A DNA stretch of 64,000 nucleotides from Anniella stebbinsi (GCA_029215795.1 JARDYH010000001.1:231659654-231723653); one strand, 5' to 3'. Counted from the first letter of the stretch, positions 24,591-36,562 are shown. Notes: generated by a model not told the origin, from the letters alone. Translations and numbers: made by a program.

Positions 24591-25380
24591 AACGCTAAAT
24601 GTATTTGTAACTAAATGTTCAAACTGATGTTTCTAAAAATGACCATTGCGAGATTAATCCAAACATACTGGAACTATTACCCAAATCTTAATGTATGAAT
24701 GCTGAATCACTACATTTGAAGCAATTCAAACTGTTCATTTTATAGATGTTCCTGTGAGCTTTCCAACTTTTCCTAAGTAACAGGAATACAAGAAGAATTT
24801 TATAGGTCTCTATCGTACACCAGAGGGCAGTATTGCATCATCTAACACTACCTACAAACTTTAAAACACCTGTGAAACAAAATACAAAAAACAAGCCGAA
24901 GACAAAAACCAACAAAATGCAAATTCTAACTGCTCAACTTGCTAATCAAGTGACCTTTTATTTTATGTTCATAGCTTTACTTTGTTGGGTATATTAAACT
25001 AATGCTAGAGATGCAATACTTTTCTTTCTAAATTGGCTACAACTTCCATTCTAACACTTCTTTCAGGAAGGCACTGTATCCCATTTCACATTCGCAAAAA
25101 CCCTACAGAAGCTCAAAATTCAGAGACTCTGAATTAAGATCCAAAAGGCCTTTGTGACACAGAATAAGTAGGCTCAGCTGACAGCTATTGGACATTGAGA
25201 ATATGGCATTCCAAGCACAAGAACGAGCCCACTCCACTGCCGTGGAGACAGCAATGCTACAATGCTCTACGGCTTCTACCCTGCTGTCTTGGAGAGCATA
25301 CACCATTGGTTCATGCAGTTTGGCAGTTTAGCAATAAGGAACTTTGCTTACAAACTAGTCCTTGAAAACTACCCAGTGTT

Positions 25381-25696
25381 AGGGTGACCAGATAAAATCC
25401 AGGTCAGGGCTCATGTAACTTTAACAGTTGTAGAGAAAAGGGAATTTCAGCCAGTGTCATTTGTATGCAATTAGTTCCTGGTGAAATTCCCTCTTCATCA
25501 CAATAGTTAAAGTTGCAGGGGCACTGCCTTCTTTTGTATATAGTCACTCTAGTATAGTGCATGCACCTTTAACTGTTGTGACGAAGAGGGAATTTCACCA
25601 GGACCTAATTGCATACAAATGACTCTGACTGAAATTCCCTTTTCTCTACAACTGTTAGTTACATGAGCCCTGACCTGGATTTTATTTGGTCACCAT
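25381..25696. mobile_element. Near-palindromic foldback DNA element with flanking direct repeat
   Basis: The two halves are inverted copies of each other over most of about 315 bp. Left GGTGACCAGATAAAATCCAG, TTTAACAGTTGTAGAGAAAA and CATTTGTATGCAATTAG pair with right-hand CTGGATTTTATTTGGTCACC, TTTTCTCTACAACTGTTAG and CTAATTGCATACAAATG. The flanks are identical over 10 bp (ACCCAGTGTT at 25371-25380 and 25697-25706), a target duplication. It is a non-autonomous DNA transposon of a type common in squamates; superfamily not settled. Confidence 0.85.
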
Positions 25697-25910
25697 ACCC
25701 AGTGTTGTCAGTGGCATCTCTGAGCTTTAACTGAGGGGATGGGAGCCAAGGTGCCTGGCTCGTGTTCCCAGGCAGAGTTCAGCATGAGGGCTGCTTCAGG
25801 AAAAATGAAAGTAACAGCATGGAAACCTGTGGTGCAGTGTTTTTTTGTTTTTTTTTAAAAAAACTGCTTCTGCATGCCGCCTTTGTTGCCTGGAGAAACA
25901 ACCCATAGTT

Positions 25911-26068
25911 TGGGGTTCACACATCACAACAACCAACGGTTTAAACAACCCAGAGTTGCTTTCCCAACAACTACCCATGGATTCTCTTTCCAAGGTCATG
26001 TTCATATTTCACACCAACTCAGAATTCAACAACCCTTTATATGGGTTCTTGTGTGATTGTGGACAATG
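25911..26068. mobile_element. Short inverted-repeat DNA element (MITE)
   Basis: Left GGGGTTCACACATCACAACA and, inverted from the right, TTGTCCACAATCACACAAGA show a partial terminal inverted repeat. Internal AACAACCCAGAG and ACTACCCATGG words resemble 17764-18004. Confidence 0.5.
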
Positions 26069-26849
26069 ACAGAGATGTCTAACAAGAATACACACCTGCC
26101 TAATAGTGTGCTCTGGATCATCACCCAGAAGATAGTGGTAGAGAATTGTTAACTAGGAAATACCAAGCATAATATCTACTGTGGTTAAGTCAACTACATT
26201 TTACTATTATCATGACCTCAATACAAACAATCTAACTTGCATAAAATTAATGCATGCAGAGGAATTCCTTTGGCTGAAATACCACATTTAAGCCACATTT
26301 CATTCATCTAAAACAATAATGTGTTCAGAGATGATAATGTTGGTCCAGACTTCCTCTCTCTGAATGGAAAGGCTTCTTCCATTCAAAAAGGGGGCGAGAC
26401 TCAGCTGAGGCTGCCTGCTGAAGGAAGGAGCAGGGCAGCAGTTTTTTCTGATTCTCCATCTGCAGTCCCACTGCCACCTTCCATACTGTTCCAAAGCAGC
26501 CCACTACCCTCCAGGAAAGCTTTTGAGGGGCCACTGCAACTGCAGAGAGAAGGAATCAGCGGAATATGCTCATGTTCCCTTCCTCCATTGATCACAAGAC
26601 TGCATCCATCCCAATGTATGGCTGTACATGTGGTTCACTATGCATGCAGTATCAACACAAGTTTAATAAAAAAACAACCTCGTACCAGCATGTCAATTCA
26701 TTTTTTTGTAATTCTCAAAAGGTACAGGTGAAAAGGTGAAAACAGACAAATAAAAATAAATAATATTTTAGAAGACAAAATCATGTACTATTATCATTTT
26801 AAATTGCTTTAAAAGCAGTTATAAAACAGAGGCAGTTTAATATTATAAA

Positions 26850-26850
<1 letters not shown>

Positions 26851-26885
<35 letters not shown>

Positions 26886-27020
26886 TCCATTTATATACTG
26901 CCCCATAGCCGAAGCTCTCTGGGCGGTTTACAAAAATTAAAAACATTGAACATTAAAAACACCAACATACAAAATTTAAAACCATAAAATGCATAAAAAC
27001 AAGTTATAATTACAATATCC
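26851..27020 (-). mobile_element. L2-like LINE 3' tail
   Basis: A (TTA)n tail at 26853-26885 is followed by CCATTTATATACTGCCCCAT and CTCTCTGGGCGGTTTACAAA, the reverse complement of the L2-like 3' end seen at 15700. Confidence 0.8.
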
Positions 27021-27682
27021 TTAAAAAAGATGATTCCAAGAGATTTAAAGAAAATGTTTTGTTCTTCTAATGGGTTCAGTTAGCAACAGGATTTTATACA
27101 GCAGCTAGTAAAAAGACAGAATATCCCCTTTTTAAAAAAACACATTAAGGCACAATACTATGGTGATGCCGGTAAGCCTCCAAACTTGAAGGCTTACATG
27201 CAGCCAATGCAGAGTGGGAGGAACAGCAGAGGCGATCTTCGCCTCCACACTCCTCCCACTCTGCATTTTGGCTGGATGGGCTTTTTTGCCCATCTAGCTG
27301 CGGCATGTTGGAGTGAGAGGGAAAGAGGCTGGGGAGGCCTTGGAGCACACTGCAACCTTGCTTCCCCAGTCCCCTGCCCTCCCACTGGCACGCTCCCTTT
27401 GCTCACTCTCCACGGTCACTTTTGCAACTTTGGAGAGACAACCAGAGCAATTCTCCCCACGCTGGCTGCAAGGGGAGTGGGACGTTGGATTCAGGATTCC
27501 AAATTATCCTATGCCCCTTACACCCAGACTCTGTCTATGGGTCATAGGAATCACTTTATTCAAAAGGGTCTCTATTACACTGATTCTCAGTGTCAGTTAT
27601 GGTATCTAGTAAAGCAGACCCACAGGATTGAGTCAGTTGTCATGAAAAATAATGGTATAGGAACATTGTTATAAGTGTAAGA

Positions 27683-27800
27683 TAGCCTGCCCAACCTGGT
27701 GCTCTCCAGATGGAGTACAGCTTCCATGAGTCACAGCTGGATGGGTAACATGGGAGTTGTAGTTCAACATATCTGGAGGGTACCAAGTTAGGGAAGACCG
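27683..27800. mobile_element. Short hAT-like MITE
   Basis: Left TAGCCTGCCCAACCTGGTGC and TCTCCAGATGG pair with right CATATCTGGAGGG and CCAAGTTAGGGAAG. The interior CACAGCTGGATGGGTAACAT and GGGAGTTGTAGTTC is typical of this squamate family. Flanks GTGTAAGA and TTGTAAGG suggest an 8-bp duplication with two changes. Confidence 0.7.
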
Positions 27801-29224
27801 TTGTAAGGCCTCATTGAAACAATCTGAGCATTATTTGCATAACTTTTTTGTTTGGGGATGGATGGAAGAACATTATTTCTTCCATCCTGATTCTCTTTCA
27901 TTCTACAAACAATTTTTCTACCTCTTACTTCTAAAACTCTCCAAAAGCCAATAGACTCCTGTTTAATGCAAAGCAATCCCACATCAACACTAATATGTAT
28001 TTGTCATATTTTAATACTTTATTCTGAACCAGATAGTTTTTACAAATCATGCATTGTTTATTTGTGAGGAGCAGAGTAGTGAGTAGCATAATAGAGAAAA
28101 TGGTAAAGAAGCACTGCATAGTAAGCAAATGTGAATTGAAGCTATAAGGAAAGGACCTCACATGCCCTGAACAAACATCTGTAGCTTTTTAGGCACTGAA
28201 ACTCTTCATTAAGTTTGTCAGTGTTGGATTTAGCTTATTCTTTTCCCTCCTATCTGCAGCCCGCTTTGTTGACCAAAGAACCTCTCTGGAGGGTCAGAGA
28301 GGCAGGGGGAAGGCGAAAAAAGTAGACTGTTTCATGGGGACAGTAGGAAGAAGCAATTAGCTAAAAAAAATGCCCCTCTGCTTATATGAGGTTTGGATTC
28401 AAGCTATTTTTCATTCTCCACACCAATCCAGTACATACTATGTTCACAAAGTGTGTCATACAGTGATTGACATTTTTTAAAATTAATAAATAATTTTATT
28501 GAAAAGGGGGAAAGGAATTTATCATTTCCACGATATCCTGACACCAGTATGGTCACGGAAGGAGGGGAGAGTATGCTTGCAGGCAAGCAAGCAAAAAGGC
28601 ATACACAATAACATGGAACAGCAGACAGAAGAAAAGAAGAGCAGGAATAGATTAAGGGGAAGTTATGCTGTAACAGGTGATTTATGAGAAACCAAGCCAC
28701 TTTATCTATTGGCACTGAGCAACAGTGCCAGGGAATAAAATTCATGAGTGTAATCACAGTTCCACTAATACCACCTCCTCCCTTGTGATAACTTTCTTAT
28801 CCCCCTTCTGCCTATCTGATAGGATGTCTGATAGTCAGGTGTATCTAGCTTCTGTTTTATCTATTCCACAACAATGAGCACATTACTTTAGTATTTATTC
28901 TCCTTCTATCTGTATACATTCCAGAACAGAAAATGGATAATCCTTGTTATAGTGTTATGGTAGACTATCCCTGATTTTTTTCATAATTAAAATACTGTAA
29001 GATTTAAAAAAAAAATTCTACATTAATCATGTAAAATCCTAGCGCTACTCTGCAAAACTAAGTGGTTCAGACATAATGGAGCTTTTCCTCACCCAATTTT
29101 CTAGTCTTTGACTTCATACTTTTAAAAACAGAAAAACAAAGTACCACATTTACATTGAAATAAAAGTGGCTGCAGTAAAAGAGAGTGCACACCCCAGCAG
29201 TTTCCACAAATTCCTCCTCTGGCT

Positions 29225-29233
29225 GCCGACGTT

Positions 29234-29272
<39 letters not shown>

Positions 29273-29286
29273 TCTCACACACACAA
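29225..29286. repeat. Compound (CT)n(CA)n microsatellite
   Basis: TCTCTCTC run followed by CACACACA run, with a short interruption. Confidence 0.95.
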
Positions 29287-29648
29287 TGTATTATGAATTA
29301 TTAATTAACTCATAGGTCAACTGGTAGTCCATTCTGAACTGCATTGTTATGTAAAAATATTGGGGCAGGAACTTTCACTCATGCAAATCCCCAATATCCA
29401 CAAACCCTCCTCTGGCTGCAGATTCTCACACCATATCCCATCACTGTCCTCAAGAGAACAAGGAGCCGCAAGAGAAAGCAGGAAAGCCACTTAGTGAGAG
29501 AACTGCACTCACACTTATTTAGAACCCAGTCATTCAGCCTACATTATTTATTTAAGGAGTTATAAACCTTCAGATTTCAAGGTGACATATTAAACAAACA
29601 GTCATTGTTCTACAATTAATATAATTCAGATAAAAATAATCAACTTAC

Positions 29649-29803
29649 CTGGGTGGGTACAAGTACTGGAGGATATGCTAATTTGTGGTGTCGGTACATC
29701 CAAAATGAAAACAGAACGATCACTGCAATTCCCATTATAGGCACAAGAGAATAAAGCAAGGTAGTGAACAGGGGTGGTTTAGATGGGACAGGATTGGAAG
29801 TAG
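29649..29803 (-). CDS. ACVR2A: ACVR2A exon 4: juxtamembrane, transmembrane helix
   Basis: This exon encodes about residues 125-176. A short Pro/Ser/Thr-rich linker (TSNPVPSKPP) is followed by a hydrophobic segment at roughly residues 139-161 (from LLYSLVPIMG to VLFSFWMY), which is the single transmembrane helix. The basic stop-transfer sequence YRHHK follows, then a Pro-rich cytoplasmic stretch ending VLVPTQ. The acceptor is TTCTGCAG and the donor CAG|GTAAGT. Length 155 bp (2 + 51 codons). The linker and the helix differ more from mammals than the kinase does, which is usual for this region. Confidence 0.97.
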
Positions 29804-30250
29804 CTGCAGAAATAAGCCACAATTAGTCTTCTGACATATGAAGCAAAGAATGGTGGTAAAAGTTCATTCACCTAATCAAAAGTTAACAAAAAATAAATTT
29901 GCAGTTCATCTTGCATTTAAGATGCTTTCATTAAGAGACTATTTGTTCATTTTTGCTTGACGTATGTTATGAGGCTTGAAAGCTTGCATTGTATTTAATT
30001 TGCCGATGTTAGCCCAGTAAAGTAGTAGCACTTCATCTCCTGTGTATAAGATTCTAAAGCATCAATTCTCCTGACCACAAAGGCTTGAAGAGTACGACTA
30101 CCACTTCAAAGATATTTAACATTACTTATTATTTTAACATTTTAAAATTGTTTCAGAATTTGAGAATTAGCATAAAGTTTAGAAGAGCTGTCTCAACAGG
30201 AATTTAAGAATACTAAGGAGAAAGTGAATTACAAGAGTGTAAGTAGATCA

Positions 30251-30995
30251 TGGGCTTGTTCACATGTCATGTTAACCTATGGTAGCTTATAAGCTATGCA
30301 CAGTAACTTATTTTACGAACAACCTATTGTGCCCCAACAGACGATCAGACAGATAAGCTACATAGCATAGTTTATTCCTCCACACCTTGCCCCTCCTTCC
30401 CCTGTAGTCCTCCTGCCCGGTTAGGCAGGCATCCCAGCTGCCTTTGCAGACTTTCAAGCCTTTGTCAGGTCTCCTTTTTCCACCAATGTGCAACAAAAGG
30501 GGGGCTTTAACTCCTTGAAAGTTTGCAGGAACGGGACAAAATTTAATATACAAGTTCCCCTTATTGTTCCCCATATGCACTACTGGATAAATGTGGGACT
30601 TTGCATTTCATGGAAACGTGAGGATTTAACCACACGTGAAACACATTTGGGAACTGCGTGTGGGTCAGGCTTATTTGGAGTCTGAAACACTGCTGAACGT
30701 GGGGGTAAAACAAATTTTCTCAGAGATCGTTTGAAAGGAACAAAGTGGTGGCAGCGTTTTTGGCCGCTCTTGCCAAGTGACTCTGTAGGCAATCTCCATA
30801 ACCTACACTAGCATAACAGGCGACATGCTTACTGCAGACCGTGGGTTCCCAGGGCGACTTATCTGGAGGAAATAATCCACTGTAGGTGGGAAAAGAGCTC
30901 ACAGACAACACACTAAACCATCATGAATTAAATAAACCATCCTGGTTTATTAAATAACCCATCGTGGGTTAACATGTCATTTGTACTCAGTCCTT
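30251..30995. mobile_element. Large non-autonomous inverted-repeat DNA element
   Basis: Left end GTTCACATGTCATGTTAACC and inverted right end GTACAAATGACATGTTAACC match. Inside, TTTAACTCCTTGAAAGTTTG and GGGACAAAATTTAATATACA are one copy of the repeat that occurs three times in 37888-38905. Near the right end are AATAAACCATCCTGG words and a CCCATCGTGGGTTAAC hairpin. No transposase is encoded. Confidence 0.6.
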
Positions 30996-31559
30996 TTATG
31001 CTTTCATTTTAAAATAAAACATTATACTAGGTTTACAATGTTATGAAGTAGCTCTTTAATTCATTTTATCATTTCATTTAGTGAAAAGATTATCCTTTTC
31101 CCAGGGTTTTACTTAAAATTTAATTCACACTGTTTTACAGCACATCTAATTTGTCGAATTCAGATGCAACAGTAAACCATAGTTTAGTGCTACACAGGAA
31201 TGGGCCTCAGGCTCATGCACTCCTGTCCTCCTGCACAGTTGTGAGAAAACTGGAAGCATCTACTTCCAGGTTTAAATTAACTGGTGTTTCTTGTTGAATC
31301 TCTATTGGGAAGTTTAAACTAAAGTTTGCTGAAACATGCCGGAGTCTTAAACCACAGTTTACCTTTGGTGGGTGTAACAAAATGGAAGTCAACACTCACA
31401 GCCACACAAGAGGAAAGGGAAAGGACACCAAGGCTCTTTCCAGTAGTGTTCAACTATGGTTAAGAATTATGCCCAAGCCAATACTGTGTCACTGTCTCTT
31501 CCTATGCTTCCATTACTGTGATCAGAGGCAGGTCTGCGCAGTGATTTGCACATGTTAAT

Positions 31560-32150
31560 CCAGTTCTGGCTCACCTGTACTGGTTGCCAATTTGTTTGCA
31601 GGACAAATTTTAAGTGCCGTTTTAACATAAAAAGGTATGCACAGCTAGGGACCCCAATACTTCAAAGACTGCCTCTCCCCATATGAACCCACCCAGATCC
31701 TGAGGTCAGCATCAGAGGCCCTTCTCTGTGTTCCCCCCTCTGAGAGGCATTAGGGTGGGAGTTTGATAACAGGTATTTTCTGTGGTAGCTTCACATTCGT
31801 GGAATATACTCCTCAAGGACATTTCCCTGATGCTGACGCTGTCAACTTTTTGGTACCAGGCAAAGATGTATTTATTTTCCCTGGAATTTGGACATTAGTT
31901 ACGCCCACCCATTGTGGCTTGTAACAATTCTAGTACTTTTTAATTTTTTAAAATTATGTTTGTATCTACTTATATCTGGATCATTGTGTTATATTTCATA
32001 TAGTTTATGTTGATTTTGTCTTCTTTGTTATATTGGTTATTTTGTATTTGTTCTTGTTACATTGATTATGGATTTTTGTATCCTTCTTGTTTAAGTTGTT
32101 TCAAGAGTGCTTTTGCAGTAGGAAACAACGCATAAATTTAACAAATGAAT
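31560..32150 (+). mobile_element. L2-like LINE 3' end, decayed
   Basis: A plus-strand frame reads FKDCLSPYEPTQILRSASEA and LLCVPPSER, the ORF2 C-terminus of an L2-like element. The tail CTTTTGCAGTAGGAAACAAC and AAATGAATGAATCAATGA marks the end. Stops are present. Confidence 0.6.
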
Positions 32151-32436
32151 GAATCAATGACCAGGACAGGCAATAGTTACCTACTGAAAACTGATGGAAA
32201 CAAACCTGCTATATAAAAGCATGTAGCTTTCAGTGTTAAACCGCACTCTTTAGATTTAATATGTGTTTTAAAATCTGAACAGGCCTTTCTGAAATTGGCC
32301 ATTTCATTTAAGCACAATTTATAAAAGTCTTATTACAAGAGCTCTCTTAAGAGCAACACAAGTTAACTGTAATGGAAGATTTCCCAAAGATACAAAAATT
32401 GCACTTGGCACTCTTTAGAAAAACTGAACCACTTAC

Positions 32437-32546
32437 GTTGTGTGACCCCCATCTCTGGAAGGTATAAAATATGTTCATTGCACATGTTGCCTTCACAGCA
32501 GCAGAAAAACACATCAGGACTGTCTTTCCTTTCTATGCAATCATTT
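32437..32546 (-). CDS. ACVR2A: ACVR2A exon 3: end of ectodomain, CCC box
   Basis: This exon encodes about residues 89-124 of ACVR2A: it opens NDCIERKDSP, holds the three-cysteine run FFCCCEGNMCN, and ends EMGVTQ. The CC-x(4-5)-CN pattern closes the three-finger fold of TGF-beta receptor ectodomains. With exon 2 the cysteine count is ten, as expected for five disulphides. The acceptor is TTCCAG and the donor is AAC|GTAAGT. One base (A) completes the Arg from exon 2 and one base (C) is left for the Pro that opens exon 4. Length is 110 bp (1 + 36 codons + 1). Confidence 0.97.
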
Positions 32547-34876
32547 CTGGAAAAGATTAAAAATCAGTTATTTCTCATTTTACATTGGTACAAATATGCT
32601 CAGGCATAACTGTCTGATAACTTATGCACAACAATAAGCTGTTATGGAGTTTTTAACATTTGGTATGTTGGAATTTACATTCGAACGAACTGGTTGTTTA
32701 TAGCACAACTGCACCAACTATTATTTCAGGTCATTTTTAATATGAAAGGCACAAAACATTCTCCAAAATTGCAGTACTTCCCTAGGGCAAAAAAAGGTCT
32801 CCTTTAACTGCCATCCACCTCTCTTGACAAAGCATCTGTCAAAGGAGGGGGAAGCGATTACACTGGACATCACACTACCAATTCCTTCCTTTAAAGTGGC
32901 TGCTGATCATTATGTACATCTTACTGTGGGCCACCACTTTAAAGTGGCTATAGTAACCACTCTAAAAAGGGCTAATCTGCTCACTGTGTGGGTTATGATA
33001 CTTGTATTTCATCTAGAGAGATGTAGCCACACAACATATTCCTTTCATGCAGCAGATACAAAATATTTTATGAAAGGGGACCCCCATTTCAGCTCAACCC
33101 TAATTTAAACTATGAAGCAAAGTAACATCTTTTCAGACTAATTTTCATACAGCATAAGCTTTCATAAGCTGAAACATACAAAAGTTTGCATTGATTAAGA
33201 TTAGTATGAAGAGATGCTACTTTTGAGTCATACGTCATATCTTATATTCTTAATAGGCAGTATTTTTGTGTGCAATAAAAGTGCAGGTTTTGCTATTTTA
33301 CTGTACATGATTAAGATGTCTTTAGCAAGACAATGCTTCTGTTGGAAGGAAATCCCATCTGTCCAAAAAAAGGGCAATTACCAATATCACAAATGTATTT
33401 CGCTGCCAACTTCATTTTGTGATTTTAGCAATTCATATCCTTGTCTATTCCACTAGTTTAAAAGGCCTCTCTAGTTCCCACAACCTCCTTAAAAGTTCCA
33501 CATTTCCAAAAGACAACAGGATAAAGAGTTGAAACCTTCTTTTGAAAAGTTGAAAGAAATACTTTTCTAGTTATGCAAGAAAAATCCTATCACTCTTTGT
33601 TCTTCTCCCACCCACCCCAACTCTAGTTGCACCATCTCTATGAAAGAGGCAGCTTTTTTAAAGGCTGGATTTAATTTTGGAGAAACTCTCGGGAACCATA
33701 TTCCAGTGGGAGGCAGGCACAAAGGCAAAACAGATTGGGACAAAATACAAACAATACCAGCGTATCTCAATTTAAAGCTCTTACTGCCAGTAATGTTATT
33801 AGGAGAAGCATTTCAACCTTTTAGAATGGAGAATGGTAGCTATCCCTCTGGAAGATAGCGCTGGAATCACCACTAAGTATGTTTGATTCATCACCCCCCA
33901 CCCCTCACTGCTTTTAAAGCTGTCTGCCTTTAAAAACAAAGAGAGAACATGTAGTTCGACATGTACTTTTATTCAATGTAATATTCATTCATCACCATTT
34001 TATGAGAAAACAAAAGCACAAACTATTTTTAAAAGGTTGTAAAAATCTACTCTATGGATGGCAAGATCATGACAACCAGTTATTATTGTACATAGACCTC
34101 TGTTGCAAGCTAGTGGAACTCATTTTCCTTGAGTTCAACCATGGAAGAAATGGGTATGTCTGGGAATATGGTGGCTGCAATTCCAGAGTGTAGTAACCAG
34201 TGTTTCAGCATTTATTTGTGAGCACCCTAAGTTTCAAATGGATGACAGATGTTTAGATAACTACACTCACAGCAAGCCTTTTCTGCGGTGGCCCCCAAAT
34301 TATGGAATGCTGTCCCTAGAGATGTCCCCTGGTGCCTACGTTGTTCATTTTTTGATGCCAGGCAAAGAGCTTTTTATTTTCTGAGGCCTTTAAAAAGTAT
34401 CGTTAACTATTGCTTGTTTGGATAGACAGAGGTCTCAGAGATCAGAGCACTCTGTCTATCAAGAGGCAACCCCTTAGGACTGCATTCTTAATTGCTGAGT
34501 TTTGTTGTTTTGAAAGAAGCAATACTTTAACTGACTCATAAACTGTATTATCATCATCATCAAGCTGGGACCTGCATTAATTTGTTCAACTGTCAGATCA
34601 ACACAAGGAATGAAAGAGTAGGGAGGAGGAGGGGGAGAATAATAATAACGATAAGAAGAAGAACAACAATAACAATGAGCAGCAGCAGCTTGGACCTGCA
34701 TTCATTTGTTCAGTTGTCAGATCAAGACAAGGAATGAAAGTGCAAGAAAACCTCAAGGCCTACTTGCCCCACTGAATCATGCCCTATACTTTTCACCAAT
34801 CATTACTTTTTAAACACACACACACTAAATATTGGTTTACAAAATAGAAAATGCAAAATTGTAGTGATCTGCTTGC
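32547..34876 (-). other. ACVR2A: ACVR2A intron 2 (GC-AG)
   Basis: A 2.33-kb intron with GC donor and AG acceptor. It contains an L2-like relic at 34225-34420 and an AAT/AAC-rich patch at 34635-34690. The segments 34555-34620 and 34685-34740 share GACCTGCATTCATTTGTTCA and GTCAGATCAA words, a small direct duplication. Confidence 0.8.
34225..34420 (+). mobile_element. L2-like ORF2 C-terminal relic
   Basis: The frame gives QQAFSAVAPKLWNAVPRDV, matching the LAPQLWNDLP end of related copies. Confidence 0.55.
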
Positions 34877-34878
34877 CT
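34872..34878 (-). promoter_or_regulatory. ACVR2A: Non-canonical GC 5' splice site of ACVR2A intron 2
   Basis: Read on the minus strand the junction is GACAG|GCAAGC. The donor dinucleotide is GC at 34876-34875. Phase requires this cut: exon 2 ends AG and exon 3 starts A, giving Arg-Asn-Asp-Cys. No nearby GT keeps the frame and the conserved residues. The flanks CAG and AAG fit the strong consensus known for GC-AG introns. A single base error (T read as C) cannot be excluded. Confidence 0.8.
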
Positions 34879-35084
34879 GTCATAACAGTTAATATCGTCC
34901 AGCCAGCAACCTTGCTTCACAATTTCAATAGATCCAGAAATATTCTTCCATGTTGCAAAGCAGTGTCGTCTTTTATCTTTATCGCCATAACACAATTCAA
35001 TTCCACTGCTATTTGTTTTATCGTTTTCCGAACTAGCATCGAAGAAGATGCACTCCTGCGTCTCTGATCTGCCTAGTATGGCAC
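34877..35084 (-). CDS. ACVR2A: ACVR2A exon 2: first part of activin-binding ectodomain
   Basis: This exon encodes about residues 19-88 of activin receptor type-2A, the outer part of the three-finger ligand-binding domain. It begins with GAILGRSETQEC after a TATAG acceptor and ends with WLDDINCYD plus two bases (AG) of a split Arg codon. Five of the domain's ten cysteines are here. Two N-glycosylation sequons are visible, NSS and NIS, at the usual places. The hydrophobic stretch ATWKNISG and the GDKDKRRHC segment are family hallmarks. The start is split: one base comes from exon 1 and two from here, making a Gly. The donor on this exon is GC rather than GT (see the separate entry). The exon is 208 bp (2 + 68 codons + 2). 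Confidence 0.97.
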
Positions 35085-36329
35085 CTATAAGGGATTAAAA
35101 GTTATTAAAAATTAAGCCACTGGATAAGGTTGCAAAACACTGAGAGCTCAGAACAAAGCTGCATTTAAAAAAAATCTCATATTACTGCATTCTTTACTGT
35201 TTAAGATCTGTTCCCAGTGCTTATGTTTGTACTTTTTGGCATACATTTCAAATAGATTCCTTTCTAAAGAAGCAGAATAATCATTTGTTTTTAACCTATT
35301 GGTTTTGGTATAGGAATACAATCTTCACAGCTTGTCAAATACCAATTGCTACGTTTTTTTTACTGAGGTACTAAAGCAGAACCAATGGTTATGCCATTGT
35401 TACTCTCTTAACAAACAAAAAGAACATACACTTACTTCTAAAGCTCTACTTTCCACCTGCCCCAGTGAAGCCCATATATATTACTTTTTCCCTTTGCTAT
35501 AAGGGATAGACATGATGTGATGAGAGTTTATGGCACTGTACATAAGTGTTGCCAATGAACTTTTTCTGTGTAACACTGAAGTGCTCTAATCTTTTCACAT
35601 GCCGTGTAAAATAGGAAACAAATACTTGCTACTTTTCCCATCATCTGAAACGCAATACGTACATTACTAATTCCAACCTAAAATCAATGGGCATCTATAA
35701 TTGCAAACACAAGCTTAAAATAGCCTGGTTTTTTCCCCCTTATTAATAAATGGTGTTTACATAAATCAGATCTGTGATAGTTTAGTTCTTGTTTGACAAG
35801 TATAGAGAAGAAACATTCAACCAAATGTTTAATAAAGTTCTTTAGTCAATAATTATTTTTCTCTCTTAATAAAACGATAGACATAATTTAACAATTAACA
35901 TATTGGACCAGTTTTTGTAGACTCCGCCCCCATTCCCCTGGGGAAGGAGAGAGAATTGTCCAAGGAAATCAACTGACAAATCCAGAATTTTACCATAGCT
36001 GTGATAGGGATACTTGTATTTTCCACCCCCAACTCAGATTATTTCATATGAGAAGTTTGTGTCTTTCGAGGATTTTTTAAAAAACAGTTTTTATAGTACA
36101 ATATGCCTGCATGCAAATCAAAGGGGTGCATGCAATTGAGTGCTGGGAGGACATCTGAGGGGTAACTTAAATACAATGCATTTTTAAACTTATTTTTGCA
36201 ACCTAAAGGGATTTTTTGATTGGGGAATTTTTGTCTGGAAATTCAAATCAAACTCAGTCCACCTCTAATTTGTAATATTAATATAATTACATTGTAGATC
36301 TGTTGTAAGTCATTCTTTTAGCCACAGTT

Positions 36330-36562
36330 TGTTTACTTATTTATTGCATTTATACCCTTCCCTTTTTTCCTACAAGGAACCCAAGGCAGGTACATAATCC
36401 TCCTCCTCTCCATTTTATCCTAACAACCCTGTGAAGTAGACTGGGCTGAGGGTCTGTGACTGGCCCAAAATCACCCAGGGGGGTTCCATGGCTGAATGGA
36501 GACTATAACCCGGATCTCCCGACTCCCAGTCCAACACTTTAGCCACTACACCATCTTGTCTT
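36330..36562 (-). mobile_element. tRNA-derived SINE
   Basis: Read on the minus strand the head is TGGTGTAGTGGCTAAAGTG (box A-like), then TGGACTGGGAGTCGGGAGAT and a decayed box B (CCGGGTTATAGTC). The body has TGGGCCAGTCACAGACCCTC and CAGGGTTGTTAGGATAAAAT. The tail ends AAATGCAATAAATAAG. This is a widespread squamate SINE head and body. It is a pseudo-tRNA, not a tRNA gene. Confidence 0.85.

Larger units (their letters stand above)
19736..29648 (-). other. ACVR2A: ACVR2A intron 4 (9.9 kb)
   Basis: A long GT-AG intron. Recognised contents are an L2-like fragment (21370-22165), the foldback element (25381-25696), a MITE (25911-26068), an L2 tail (26851-27020), another MITE (27683-27800) and a compound microsatellite (29225-29285). 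The stretches 19740-21360, 22170-25370, 26070-26850 and 27810-29220 hold nothing I can identify apart from short A/T-rich runs and the unclassified repeat at 24400-24590. Confidence 0.8.
29804..32436 (-). other. ACVR2A: ACVR2A intron 3
   Basis: A 2.63-kb GT-AG intron. It contains a large inverted-repeat element (30251-30995) and an L2-like fragment (31560-32150). The remainder is unremarkable. Confidence 0.8.

Noticed and set aside
25381..25696. Foldback as a microRNA precursor gene
   Set aside because: Flanking target duplication and common family words show a transposon; no small-RNA evidence.
26321..26731. 136-codon plus-strand frame
   Set aside because: Several overlapping open frames on both strands, no motif; chance.
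27186..27674. 162-codon open frame on the plus strand
   Set aside because: Low-complexity composition, no recognised motif, antisense to the host transcript; looks like chance in a G+C-rich patch.
36535..36562. tRNA-like box A as a tRNA gene on the minus strand
   Set aside because: The sequence continues into a SINE body, and box B is decayed.
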